Source: Kribbella sp. ALI-6-A
Lineage (GTDB): Bacteria > Actinomycetota > Actinomycetes > Propionibacteriales > Kribbellaceae
Assembly: GCF_001984195.1 (NCBI RefSeq)
Contig: NZ_MTQN01000012.1
Coordinates: forward strand, 682,001 to 746,000
Length of the DNA stretch: 64,000 nucleotides
Direction: 5' to 3'
Shown piece after piece: positions 8,386 to 16,854 of the stretch. The translations under genes and the position numbers were made by a program. The notes under the pieces were generated by a model. That model was not told the DNA's origin and made no database searches. It saw only the letters and a list, made by a program, of their open reading frames with translations. How positions within the stretch are numbered: the stretch's first letter is position 1; every line of letters begins with the position of its first letter.

Positions 8386-9339
8386 CGGGGTCTTCGCCGA
8401 CGCCAGCAGGCGGTGGGCGAGGGTTTCGAGGGCCGTTCTGAGTTCCGGGGGCTCGACGACGTGCCACGGCTCGCGGACGAACGCCAGGCGCTCGGCGTAC
8501 CACTCGGGGTCATCGGTGCTGCCGACCAGCCGGCACCGGTCCGGGCCGAGCTCCTCGAGCCGGCCCAGGCTGCCCGGGATGCAGCGGGCGATCTGCTCGG
8601 CGCTCGCCTCGAAGACGATCTCCACCTGGTGGCGCCAGCCCGAGGAGAGATGGTCCTGGACGGCCTCGGCCGGGTCGATGCCTGATGGCGGGGCGAAGGT
8701 CTCCGGCAGCGGCTCGGCCGAGACGATCCGGTCGATCCGCAGCACCCGCTGGGCTTCCCGGGTGTGCGACCAGCCGAGCAGGTACCAGCGGCCGTGCCGA
8801 ACCGAGACGGCCCACGGGTCGACGTCCATGCTCAGCGGCTCGACGTCGCACTCGCCTCGCCGGTAGCCCAGCCGGAGCCGGTGGCGCTCGGTGCAGCCGC
8901 GGACGACGGCCGCGGTGATTTCCGGGTCGGGCATGGCCAGTCGCGACGACGGGGTGATCATCGCGCGAATCGCGTCGGCCGGGCCCGCGACCGCGGTCGG
9001 CAGCACCCGGACGAGCTTGGCCAGCGCGCTGCCGGCCGGGTCGGTCACGTCGGAGACGTTGTGGTGGCCGCCGAGCGCCGCCATCATCAGCCCGAGCGCC
9101 TCGGCGGTGGAGAACATCAACGGCGGCAGACGGTACCCGCGGCCGATCCGGTAGCCGCCGTACCGGCCCGAGGTGGACTCGATCGGGATGCCGGCCTCGC
9201 GCAGGATCCCGACGTACCGGCGAGCGGCGCGGTCGGTCACCCCGAGGCGGCGGCCGAGCCGCTCACCGGTGATGCCCGGGCTGTTCTGGATCAGCTCGAG
9301 GGCCAGCAGCGCCTTGGCTGTCGGGCTCGCGTCTTCCAT
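8383..9339 (-). CDS. WYL-domain transcriptional regulator (DeoR/HTH_11 type)
   Basis: This 318-residue protein has an N-terminal winged helix (residues about 8-60, with LGRRLGVTDRAARRYVGILREAG as the recognition region) and a central WYL-type domain seen as RWYLLGWSHTREAQRVLRIDRI. A WCX-like C-terminal region follows. Such proteins usually sense nucleic-acid or small ligands and act as local regulators. The ATG at 9339 follows GGGGACGG. A longer open frame upstream is rejected because it runs through the neighbouring gene region. It is the last of four minus-strand genes. Confidence 0.9.
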   Translation of the reverse strand: MEDASPTAKALLALELIQNSPGITGERLGRRLGVTDRAARRYVGILREAGIPIESTSGRYGGYRIGRGYRLPPLMFSTAEALGLMMAALGGHHNVSDVTDPAGSALAKLVRVLPTAVAGPADAIRAMITPSSRLAMPDPEITAAVVRGCTERHRLRLGYRRGECDVEPLSMDVDPWAVSVRHGRWYLLGWSHTREAQRVLRIDRIVSAEPLPETFAPPSGIDPAEAVQDHLSSGWRHQVEIVFEASAEQIARCIPGSLGRLEELGPDRCRLVGSTDDPEWYAERLAFVREPWHVVEPPELRTALETLAHRLLASAKTP

Positions 9340-9383
9340 CCCGTCCCCTGAGTTCCCGGACGCGGTCCGTCCGCGAATCCAGG

Positions 9384-10595
9384 TTAGCGCGTGACCGGGC
9401 GGTGGGTGTCGAGCTGGGCCAGGTCGGCGGCGGTGAGGCCGGCGTGCCAGCCGGCGCCGTTGGTGATCCGGGTCCGGCGGGTGACGGTCTCGGGGAAGAG
9501 CTTGGTGAACAGGGCGTCGACCTGCTGCTCGCGGCGGCTGAGCACCGGCAGCAGCCGGTCCTGGTCGGCCTCGGGGACGGCGGACCGGGCAGCGTCGGCG
9601 GTCGCCTGCAGGCGTTCGCCGATCCGTTGCGCGTAGGCTATCAGGAAGGACTGCCGGAACGACCTGGTCCGGGACTCGCCGCGCCGGCCGAAGTGTTTGC
9701 CTGCGGCAAGCATCGCCCGGTTGGCCTGGACCAGCAGCGACGTGGCCAGCAGTTCGGTCAGCTGCAGGTCGAGCTCGCTGCCGACGATCGTGACGACGGC
9801 GAGCTCGTCCATCGTCACGGTCCGGCAACCGTTGGCGTGGGCAACAACTCCGACGAGCTGCGCTTTCGCTGTGACATAAGGGGTTTCGACCCAGATCCGG
9901 CGGGCGCCCGAGTCGTCCGGCAGGTCGAGCTCCGGGCCGGCGTCGAGCAGCGCGTGATCCAGCGAGAACTTCGCCATCAGCTCCTGCGCCTTGCCGGACA
10001 GGGCCTCGGCCTCGTCGGGGAACTCCGTCGCCTCCGCCTTGGCCAGCAACGCCCGGACGCGGGCCAGCATCTTGCGGTCCGTCGCCTGATCGGTCCGCTG
10101 CGTCGCGCTCTTCGGCGTCGGCCGGGCGGTGCCCGGCAGGGGGAACAGACGGGCCAACGCCGGCAGGTGGAAGAGGAACCAGGCCAGCGACGCCACTCGG
10201 TGCAGCGCCAGGTAGCGCCCGAGCCGGTGTTCGGCGGACCAGGCGGTGAGATCCAGATCGGCGTACGGCGGCTCGAGGCCCAGCTCGGCCAGCTGGTCGG
10301 ACCAGCGCGCGTCGAGCGTCTTCGGCTTGTACGCGCGGTGCTCGGCCGCGATCACCGCGAGCAGCAACGGCTCCGCCCCGGGCTCCAGTTGCCGCCGCGC
10401 GTTCTGGACGACGTCCGCGGGTGCCCAGCCGCGTTCCCAGGTCTTGCGCATCAACTCAATCAGGAACTGGCGGATCACCCGGTCGACCAGCTGCTGGTCC
10501 TGCTCGTCGTACCGTCCGAGCTCCGCGAGCTGGTGCTCGGGGTCCGCAGCGATCGTCACCAGCTGCAGGACCCGCAGCACCTCCGCTTCACTCAC
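9384..10595 (-). CDS. DUF2786 domain protein of unknown function
   Basis: This 403-residue protein carries the DUF2786 segment near residues 180-225 (MLARVRALLAKAEATEFPDEAEAL, QELMAKFSLDHALL), a short helical pair found in many actinobacterial and phage-related proteins. The regions on either side are helical and Leu-rich, with a C-terminal part resembling DUF7168. No signal peptide or membrane segment is present. It starts at a GTG 13 bases after the sigma-factor stop and is probably co-transcribed with it. The function is unknown. Confidence 0.8.
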   Translation of the reverse strand: MSEAEVLRVLQLVTIAADPEHQLAELGRYDEQDQQLVDRVIRQFLIELMRKTWERGWAPADVVQNARRQLEPGAEPLLLAVIAAEHRAYKPKTLDARWSDQLAELGLEPPYADLDLTAWSAEHRLGRYLALHRVASLAWFLFHLPALARLFPLPGTARPTPKSATQRTDQATDRKMLARVRALLAKAEATEFPDEAEALSGKAQELMAKFSLDHALLDAGPELDLPDDSGARRIWVETPYVTAKAQLVGVVAHANGCRTVTMDELAVVTIVGSELDLQLTELLATSLLVQANRAMLAAGKHFGRRGESRTRSFRQSFLIAYAQRIGERLQATADAARSAVPEADQDRLLPVLSRREQQVDALFTKLFPETVTRRTRITNGAGWHAGLTAADLAQLDTHRPVTR

Positions 10596-10608
10596 GTCCT
10601 CCAGTGTC

Positions 10609-11553
10609 TCAGGCTTCCGGTAACCGGCTGACCGGCAGCCCGAAAGCGGCGAACAGATCCGGCCGATGGAAGGCCATCACCGCCGCCACCCCGGCCTTGG
10701 TGAGCGTGAGTACCTGGATCGCGTATCCGTGCAAGAGACCGTCGCGTCCCCGGATGTAGACCCCGAACGCAGGCTGACCGTTGGCCGAGGTCTCGACCAT
10801 CCGGCGACGGCCCGCACCGGTCGGCAACTTCGCCGCCAGCAGCCGTAGGACGTCCGGCCGTCCGGAGAACCAGGTGGGTACCGGCGGCATCTCCCAGCGG
10901 GTGTCGGCCGTCAGGAGCCCTTCCAGCGCGACCAGGTCGCCCTTCTCGAAGGCCACGGCGTACTGGTCGAGCAGGGCACGGCGTACGGGCTCGTCGGGCT
11001 CGCTGTACTCGTCCTCGGCCGGGGAGAGCCTGGCCAGCTCGGCTCTGGCCCGCTGGAGTGAGCTGTTGACGGCGGCTGTCGTCGTTTCGAGCAGGTCCGC
11101 CACCTCCGCCGCGGGCCAGGCCAGGACCTCCCGCAGGATCAGTACGGCGCGCTGCCGGGGCGGCAGGTGCTGCAGCGCGGCGACCATCGCCAGCCGGAGG
11201 GTCTGACGGTTCCCCACCACCAGAGCCGGGTCCAGCAGGTCCGGGAACGGCTCGAGCCAGCTGATCTCCAGGGCCTGCGCCTCCAGGTCGTTGGGGTCGT
11301 TGCCCGGTGCGCCGATCGCGGACGGGACGACCCGGCGGCTGCTGTGCTGCAGCGCGTTGAGGCAGACGTTGGTGGCGATCCGGTAGAGCCACGTCTTGAC
11401 CGATGACCGCTGCTCGAAGGCGCTGAACCCCTTCCAGGCGCGCAGGTAGGTCTCCTGGACGGCGTCCTCCGCATCGTGCAACGAGCCGAGCATGCGGTAG
11501 CAGTGCGCGATCAACTCGCTCCGGTACTGCGCGAACTCGTCCTCCAGGTTCAT
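10609..11553 (-). CDS. ECF RNA polymerase sigma factor with C-terminal SnoaL-like domain
   Basis: This 314-residue protein has sigma region 2 near residues 5-75 (CYRMLGSLHDAEDAVQETYL, the -10 recognition segment), region 4 near 130-190 (LPPRQRAVLILREVLAWPA with an HTH), and a C-terminal NTF2/SnoaL-like extension from about residue 200. The same architecture occurs in SigJ-type and related ECF groups, where the extension replaces an anti-sigma factor. Its start overlaps the stop of the upstream MFS gene by 4 bases. A second sigma factor of the same type lies at 21878-22810. Confidence 0.92.
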   Translation of the reverse strand: MNLEDEFAQYRSELIAHCYRMLGSLHDAEDAVQETYLRAWKGFSAFEQRSSVKTWLYRIATNVCLNALQHSSRRVVPSAIGAPGNDPNDLEAQALEISWLEPFPDLLDPALVVGNRQTLRLAMVAALQHLPPRQRAVLILREVLAWPAAEVADLLETTTAAVNSSLQRARAELARLSPAEDEYSEPDEPVRRALLDQYAVAFEKGDLVALEGLLTADTRWEMPPVPTWFSGRPDVLRLLAAKLPTGAGRRRMVETSANGQPAFGVYIRGRDGLLHGYAIQVLTLTKAGVAAVMAFHRPDLFAAFGLPVSRLPEA

Positions 11554-12932
11554 GCCCGCACCTCCACGGTCCGCCGGGCGCTGATGCCGAGCCCGGCCAG
11601 TGCTCCGGCCAACGACAGTACGCCGCAGACCACCATCGCGCGGGTGATACCGGCGCTGAACGCCGTGTAGCCGCCCGCTCCGGCGAACGCGGCCGCCGCC
11701 ACGGCCACACCGGCGACGCCGCCGAGCTGGCGGAGCATGGCGTAGACACCGGACGCCGTACCGACTGATGCGCGGGGCAGGGAGGCGACTCCGGCGCTCT
11801 GGGCGGCGGGCATCGCCATCGAGACGCCGCAGCCGGCGACGATCAGCGGGAGCACCAGTTCGGCGTACTGGATGTCGGGGCGGGCGATCAGGGCGATCCA
11901 GAGCATGCCGAGGCCCTGCAGGACGAGCCCGGCGACCACGAAGGGCCTTTCGCCGTACCGGTCGACCAGACGGCCGGCCACCGGTGCGACGAGGAAGAGC
12001 GTCACTGTCCAGGGCAGCAGCTGCAGACCGGCCTCCAGCGGGCTCGAGCCGAGCTGGACCTGCAGGTACTGGTTCAGGAAGAAGACTGCTCCGAGCAGCG
12101 CGGCGCTGAGGAAGAAGCCTGCCGCGTTGCCCGCCGAGAAGGCGTGGTTCCGGAAGAGCGCCAGCGGAACCATCGGCTGGTCGGTGCGCGACTCCCAGGC
12201 CAGGAAAGCCAACAGGAGAAGGGATCCGGCCAGCAACGCGCCGATCACCTCGACGCTGGTCCAGCCGGACGCTTCACCCCGTACGACGCCCCACACGAGG
12301 CCGAGGATCGCCAGCGTGGCCAGGACCGCGCCGAGCGGGTCGAGCCGGCGTACCGCTCCCCGGCTCTCCGGGATCCGGCGCAGCACCAGCGGTACGGCGA
12401 GCAGCCCGACCGGCACGTTGATCCAGAAGATCCACTGCCAGGCGAGTCCTTCCGTGACCGCGCCGCCGATCATCGGCCCGCCGAGAACGGCCAGACCGGT
12501 GAGACCACTGAAGATGCCGATCGCCCAACCGCGGCGTTCGGGTGGGAAGGCGGCGCTGAGCAGACTCATCGCCAACGGCATCACCACCGCGGCGCCGACC
12601 CCCTGCAGCGTGCGGGCGGTGATCAGCCAGGGCACCGACGTAGCCAGCGCGCAACCGATCGAGGCGACCGTGAACAGGACCAGACCGGCCGCGAAGGTCC
12701 GTCGGCGTCCCCAGCGGTCACCGAGCGCCGCGGCGGTCAGCATCAACACCGCGAAGCTCAGGCTGTAGGCGTTGACGGTCCACTCGAGCTGCTCGATCGA
12801 CGCACCGAGGTCCTGCCGGATCGTGGTCAGCGCGGCCGCGACCACCAGTACGTCCAGGGCGACCATCACCGACCCGACCGCGGTCAGGCCCAGCACCCAG
12901 CGTTGCTCGCCCGTCGTCATCTGCTGTCTCAC
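11550..12932 (-). CDS. MFS transporter, DHA2 type
   Basis: This 460-residue membrane protein resembles EmrB/QacA exporters, with VMVALDVLVVAAALTTI in helix 1 and LGDRWGRRRTFAAGL as the loop 2-3 motif. About 14 helices fit the length. The GTG at 12932 is chosen because GGAGG precedes it by 5 bases; an ATG lies 12 bases further in. It overlaps the sigma-factor gene, so a stress-type sigma factor and an exporter are made together. The substrate is unknown. Confidence 0.9.
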   Translation of the reverse strand: MRQQMTTGEQRWVLGLTAVGSVMVALDVLVVAAALTTIRQDLGASIEQLEWTVNAYSLSFAVLMLTAAALGDRWGRRRTFAAGLVLFTVASIGCALATSVPWLITARTLQGVGAAVVMPLAMSLLSAAFPPERRGWAIGIFSGLTGLAVLGGPMIGGAVTEGLAWQWIFWINVPVGLLAVPLVLRRIPESRGAVRRLDPLGAVLATLAILGLVWGVVRGEASGWTSVEVIGALLAGSLLLLAFLAWESRTDQPMVPLALFRNHAFSAGNAAGFFLSAALLGAVFFLNQYLQVQLGSSPLEAGLQLLPWTVTLFLVAPVAGRLVDRYGERPFVVAGLVLQGLGMLWIALIARPDIQYAELVLPLIVAGCGVSMAMPAAQSAGVASLPRASVGTASGVYAMLRQLGGVAGVAVAAAAFAGAGGYTAFSAGITRAMVVCGVLSLAGALAGLGISARRTVEVRA

Positions 12933-12952
12933 TGCGTCCTCCAGGAACTGTC

Positions 12953-12973
12953 GCTGTCACTCGTACTGACAGC
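12953..12973. promoter_or_regulatory. Palindrome upstream of the MFS-sigma operon
   Basis: GCTGTCA (12953-12959) and TGACAGC (12967-12973) form a perfect 7-bp inverted repeat with a 7-bp spacer, between the divergent MFS gene and the small gene at 13060. A second short palindrome, TCATCG-CGG-CGATGA, lies at 12989-13003. A regulator site is inferred from position and symmetry; the protein is not known. Confidence 0.45.
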
Positions 12974-13059
12974 TCCCGGCCCCCGGATTCATCGCGGCGA
13001 TGAGTTCCGGCCTCCGCGCCGGTCTGTACCGGCGAGAACACTCACCTCAGGAGGAACCC

Positions 13060-13341
13060 ATGAGCAGCACAGTGATCCGCTACCGAACCAAGCCGGACGC
13101 CGCGGACGAGAACCAGCGACTGATCGAGAAGGTCTTCGCCGAACTGGCCGAGGCCCGGCCCGACGGCCTGTCCTACGCCAGCTACCGCCTGGACGACGGT
13201 GTCACCTTCGTCCACGTGGTCAACGGCGAAGGTCTGCTGGACCTGACCGCCTTCCAGGAGTTCCAGCGCGACCTCAGCGACCGTCTGGAAGGCACGCCCG
13301 ACCGCGAGCCGGCAGCTCAGCTCGGCCGCTACCCCGTCTGA
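13060..13341 (+). CDS. Small ABM-like (dimeric alpha/beta barrel) protein
   Basis: This 93-residue soluble protein begins STVIRYRTKPDAADENQRLI and contains the pattern DGLSYASYRLDDGVTFVHVV. The alternation of strands and helices and the length suggest a ferredoxin-like antibiotic-biosynthesis-monooxygenase fold. No catalytic residue can be assigned. AGGAGG lies 6-11 bases before the ATG at 13060. It is divergent from the MFS-sigma operon, and its last 13 bases overlap the 3' end of the convergent luciferase-like gene. Confidence 0.75.
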   Translation: MSSTVIRYRTKPDAADENQRLIEKVFAELAEARPDGLSYASYRLDDGVTFVHVVNGEGLLDLTAFQEFQRDLSDRLEGTPDREPAAQLGRYPV

Positions 13342-14159
13342 CTACCCGCGTCACGGGGCGGGCCGGCGGCCAGGCGGTCCCGGACCTGCTGCATGCGCTC
13401 CGGACAGTGGTGCGGCATCTCCCAGCGGGTCTCCAGCCACCAGGTGGCGCCGGCGTCCGCCCACGGCTTCACCGCGGCCGCAGCCGCGGTGGGGTCGTCC
13501 GCCGGCGTCTCCCCCTCCGCCAGGACGTCCAGGTCCGGGCGGGCGCCGCGCTCGGACAGCCAGCCACGCATCGCGGCCAGCTCGGCGGGCGACCCCTCCC
13601 CGGCGTACTGGGGGAGGACGCCGTCGCAGCGCAGGGCGCGGCGCATCGACTTCGGCCGCGGCCACGCGCCGACGACCCAGAGCGGGATCCGGTCCTGCAC
13701 CGGCCGGGCGACCACGGTCAGGTCGTCGCGGACCGACTCGTAGGTGTAGTGGCTGCCCTGGTAGCGCAGCCCGCCGTCCCAGAGGGTGCGGATCAGGTCG
13801 ATGCCCTCGTCCATCATCGCGGCCCGGGTGCGCAGGTCGACCTGCTCACCGGTCGACGGCAGGTCCGTTTCCAGGGCGCCGAGGCCGACGGTCAGGATCG
13901 CCCGCCCGTTCGACAGCTGGTCCAGGGTCGCCACCTGACTGGCCACCTTCCACGGCCGTCGGAACGGCAGCGGAGTCAGCATCGTGCCCAGCCGGATCCG
14001 CGAGGTCCGGGCCGCGATCGCACTCAGCAGGCTCCACGCGTCGACGCCGTACGCGGCTTCCCAGACGAAAACGCCGTCCCAGCCGGACTGCTCCGCGACA
14101 ACCGCCTGCTCCAGCTGCTCGGCAGCGGTGCCGCCGGGCAGGATCATCCCGTATCTCAT
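13329..14159 (-). CDS. LLM-class flavin/F420-dependent oxidoreductase
   Basis: This 276-residue cytoplasmic enzyme has a luciferase-like TIM barrel: the N-terminal strand MRYGMILPGG, the AEQSGWDGVFVWE segment, and the TSRIRLGTMLTPLPFRRPW region that contacts the cofactor phosphate. It lacks the long insertions of bacterial luciferase. F420 or FMN are both possible, and the substrate is unknown. It is convergent with and overlaps the small ABM-like gene by 13 bp. Confidence 0.9.
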   Translation of the reverse strand: MRYGMILPGGTAAEQLEQAVVAEQSGWDGVFVWEAAYGVDAWSLLSAIAARTSRIRLGTMLTPLPFRRPWKVASQVATLDQLSNGRAILTVGLGALETDLPSTGEQVDLRTRAAMMDEGIDLIRTLWDGGLRYQGSHYTYESVRDDLTVVARPVQDRIPLWVVGAWPRPKSMRRALRCDGVLPQYAGEGSPAELAAMRGWLSERGARPDLDVLAEGETPADDPTAAAAAVKPWADAGATWWLETRWEMPHHCPERMQQVRDRLAAGPPRDAGSQTG

Positions 14160-14266
14160 CCGTTGTTCTTATCGCGAATCGGTGGTTGCCTGAAAGATGC
14201 CCGGGAGGGACCCGCGAAGGGCGCGGGGGGACACCCGCAGTGACGGGCACTCAGGGGGTTGTTCGC

Positions 14267-15658
14267 ATGACGCAAACCGCGGAGCGTGGAATCGGGGAGT
14301 TACGGGCGGCTGTCGGTGGGGCAGTGATCGCTCAGGGTGACGACGGGTACGACGACGCCCGGCGGGTGTGGAACGCCGAGGTGGACCGCCGACCGGCCGT
14401 CGTGGTGCGCTGCGCGAGCGTCGAGGACGTGCAGGCAGCGCTCCGGTACGCCGTGGCTGCCGGGCTCGAGGTCTCCGTGCGCGGCGGCGCCCACAACGCG
14501 GCGGGGTCCGCGGTGGTCGACGACGGCCTGGTGATCGACCTGAGCCTGCTCAACCAGGTGTCGGTGGATCCGGAGGCCCGGCGGGCCCGGGCCGGCGGCG
14601 GCGCGTTGCTGGGCGACCTGGACGCGGCGACGCAGGAGCACGGCCTCGCCGTACCGGCCGGGATGATCAGCCACACCGGCGTCGGCGGGCTCACGCTCGG
14701 GGGCGGCATGGGATGGCTGACGCGGATCGGCGGGATGAGCATCGACAACCTCGTCTCGGTCCAGGTCGTCACGGCCGACGCCCGGGTGCTGCGCGCGGCC
14801 GAGGACGAGAACGCGGACCTGTTCTGGGCACTCCGTGGCGGTGGAGGCAACTTCGGGGTCGTCACCGAGTTCGAGTTCAAGCTGTACGCCGTCGGCCCGC
14901 TGGTGCACTACGGCCTGCTCTTCTGGGGCGTGGACCAGGCGACCGATGTACTGAAGCTGGCGCGTGAGGTGATCCCGACGCTGTCCCGCGAGTTCAACGT
15001 GGTGATCGCGGGGCTGAGCGCACCGCCGGCGCCGTTCGTGCCGGAGCAGTTCCACTTTCAGCCCGGGTACGGGCTGGTCGTCATCGGCTTCGGCTCGCAG
15101 GAGGGCCACGCGGAACTGCTGGAGCGGCTGCGGACCGCGTTGCCGCCGCTGTTCGAGTTCGCCACCCCGATGCCGTACGTCGCGCTGCAGCAGATGCTGG
15201 ACGAACCGAACGCCTGGGGCCACTACGTCTACGAGAAGAACTGCTACCTGGAGGAGCTGACCGACGAGGCGATCGCGGTGTTCGCCGAACATTTCGCGCG
15301 CAAGCAGTCGCCGCTGTCGGTGAACCTTTTCTACCGGCTGGACGAGGCGTATTCCGAGGTCCCCGACGACGCCACGGCGTTCGCGGGTGGGCGGTCGCCG
15401 CGGTACGCGACGTTCGTCGTCGGGCTCGGCCTGACCGCGGAGCAACTGCCGGCCGAACGGGAGTGGGTCAGGTCGTTCTGGACCGCTCTGCTGCCGCACA
15501 CGGTCGGCGCGGGCTACGTCAACGCACTCGGCGAGGACCTGCCGGACGACAAGGTCCGCCAGGTCTACGGCGACAAGTACGACCGGCTGGCCAGGATCAA
15601 GACCGAGTACGACCCGGCCAACGTCTTCCACCGCAACGCCAACATCAAGCCGGCCTGA
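14267..15658 (+). CDS. FAD-binding oxidoreductase, berberine-bridge (BBE) type
   Basis: This 463-residue enzyme has a PCMH/FAD_binding_4 domain with the flavinylated His in VRGGAHNAAG and the VGGLTLGGGMGWLTRIGG segment. The C-terminal BBE domain ends YDPANVFHRNANI, the usual terminus of the family. No Cys occupies the position used for a second covalent flavin bond, so single 8-alpha-histidyl attachment is likely. The ATG at 14267 follows AGGGGG; an open frame upstream to 14186 lacks a ribosome site. It probably oxidises a sugar, polyketide or alkaloid-type alcohol. Its 3' end overlaps the opposite gene by 14 bp. Confidence 0.9.
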   Translation: MTQTAERGIGELRAAVGGAVIAQGDDGYDDARRVWNAEVDRRPAVVVRCASVEDVQAALRYAVAAGLEVSVRGGAHNAAGSAVVDDGLVIDLSLLNQVSVDPEARRARAGGGALLGDLDAATQEHGLAVPAGMISHTGVGGLTLGGGMGWLTRIGGMSIDNLVSVQVVTADARVLRAAEDENADLFWALRGGGGNFGVVTEFEFKLYAVGPLVHYGLLFWGVDQATDVLKLAREVIPTLSREFNVVIAGLSAPPAPFVPEQFHFQPGYGLVVIGFGSQEGHAELLERLRTALPPLFEFATPMPYVALQQMLDEPNAWGHYVYEKNCYLEELTDEAIAVFAEHFARKQSPLSVNLFYRLDEAYSEVPDDATAFAGGRSPRYATFVVGLGLTAEQLPAEREWVRSFWTALLPHTVGAGYVNALGEDLPDDKVRQVYGDKYDRLARIKTEYDPANVFHRNANIKPA

Positions 15659-16127
15659 CCGAAGGAGCGAGGCTCGGACCCGACCCGGCGCCGGGCCCGA
15701 GGGCCACCGAGACAATCAGGGGCCCGAGTTCCAGCGTGCGCCACTGCCCGGCGAAGTCCGCCGGGACGTCGAGGCCGTGCTGGGGCCACCAGGCGAGCAT
15801 CGGGACGTCGGCGAGTTTGCACAGGCACTCGGCGCGGGTCCAGCGCTGCCAGAAGGCGTCGGTGCCGAAGCGGCGGGCCAGGGGGTCCGGGACCACCTGG
15901 TCGGCGTACTCGGCGTCGATGACGACCGACCAGCCGGCCGGCGGTACGCCGTACCAGCCGACGCAGCGGAAGTCGGGCAGGTGGGAGCGGGTGAGGGCGT
16001 CGCGGACGTCGTCGACCGAGCCGACGCGCAGGTGCGACTCGGCCTGGTCGAGCAACTGACGGACGCGCGGGAGCGGGTCGGAGACCGGCTCCCGCGCGCC
16101 GGGGTGGTCAGATGCCGGCGGCACCAT
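15645..16127 (-). CDS. Minimal 4'-phosphopantetheinyl-transferase-like protein
   Basis: This 160-residue protein is last in an ACP-ligase-reductase operon. A degenerate PPTase core is visible: VVIDAEYAD gives Asp71 and Glu73 in the DxE arrangement, and FWQRWTRAECLCK gives Trp96, Glu100 and Lys104 in the WxxxExxxK arrangement. The Lys before the catalytic Glu is replaced by Ala99, and the spacing between the motifs is shorter than in Sfp. It would transfer phosphopantetheine from CoA to the neighbouring ACP. The assignment rests on motif spacing plus context. Its ATG overlaps the reductase gene by 20 bases. Confidence 0.55.
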   Translation of the reverse strand: MVPPASDHPGAREPVSDPLPRVRQLLDQAESHLRVGSVDDVRDALTRSHLPDFRCVGWYGVPPAGWSVVIDAEYADQVVPDPLARRFGTDAFWQRWTRAECLCKLADVPMLAWWPQHGLDVPADFAGQWRTLELGPLIVSVALGPGAGSGPSLAPSVRPA

Positions 16128-16854
16128 CGATGACGATCGCCTGGCCGTTGATGTTGGTGTTGTCCAGCAGCAGCATCCGGACCACCGGGACGACCTCTTC
16201 GGGCTCGGTCAGGTGCCCGGTCGGGGTGCGCCGGACGATCTGGTCGAGCTGGGTCTGGCCGAGCACCGCGGACATCTCCGAGGCGAAGAAGCCGGGGGCG
16301 ACCGAGTTCACCAGGATCCGTCCGCCGAGTTCGCGGGCCATCGACCGGGTGGCCGCGTCCATACCGCCCTTGGTGGCCGAGTACGCGACCAGGCCGGGGA
16401 AGCCGCGCTGGGCGCAGATCGAGGTGATGTTGACGATCCGGCCCTTGAGGCCCTTGGCCATCATCCGGCGCAGCACGAACCGGGTCAGCACCAGCGGCGC
16501 GGTCAGGTTGGTCTGGATGATGTGCGCGATCTGGTCGGCCGAGGTGTGCACGTGCAGCGAGTCCTGGCCGACCGCGGCGTTGTTGATGATGCCGTCGACC
16601 GGACCGAGCTTGGCCTCGACCTCCTTGACGAACGCCTGACCGGCCTTCTCGTCGTTGATATCGAGCGCCCCGACGTGCACCTGGTCCGGATACTTCTCCG
16701 CCAGAGCGGTCAGCTCAGGGGTCAGCGACCGGGCGAACGCGGCCACCTTGACGCCGTGGTCGATCAGGTCGTTGACGAAGGCCAGGCCGAGGCCACGCGA
16801 TCCGCCGGACACCAGCACGACGGTCGACGGCGGGACCAGAGTGGGTTCAGACAT
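16108..16854 (-). CDS. SDR-family 3-oxoacyl-ACP reductase-like protein
   Basis: This 248-residue NAD(P)H-dependent reductase has the cofactor motif VSGGSRGLGLAF, NNAAVG, and the catalytic Ser-Tyr-Lys as ITSICAQRGFPGLVAYSATK. Length and layout match FabG. With an ACP and an acyl-ligase in the same operon it probably reduces a 3-oxoacyl group carried on the ACP. The fold also covers sugar and alcohol dehydrogenases. Its start overlaps the ligase stop by 8 bases. Confidence 0.88.
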   Translation of the reverse strand: MSEPTLVPPSTVVLVSGGSRGLGLAFVNDLIDHGVKVAAFARSLTPELTALAEKYPDQVHVGALDINDEKAGQAFVKEVEAKLGPVDGIINNAAVGQDSLHVHTSADQIAHIIQTNLTAPLVLTRFVLRRMMAKGLKGRIVNITSICAQRGFPGLVAYSATKGGMDAATRSMARELGGRILVNSVAPGFFASEMSAVLGQTQLDQIVRRTPTGHLTEPEEVVPVVRMLLLDNTNINGQAIVIDGAAGI

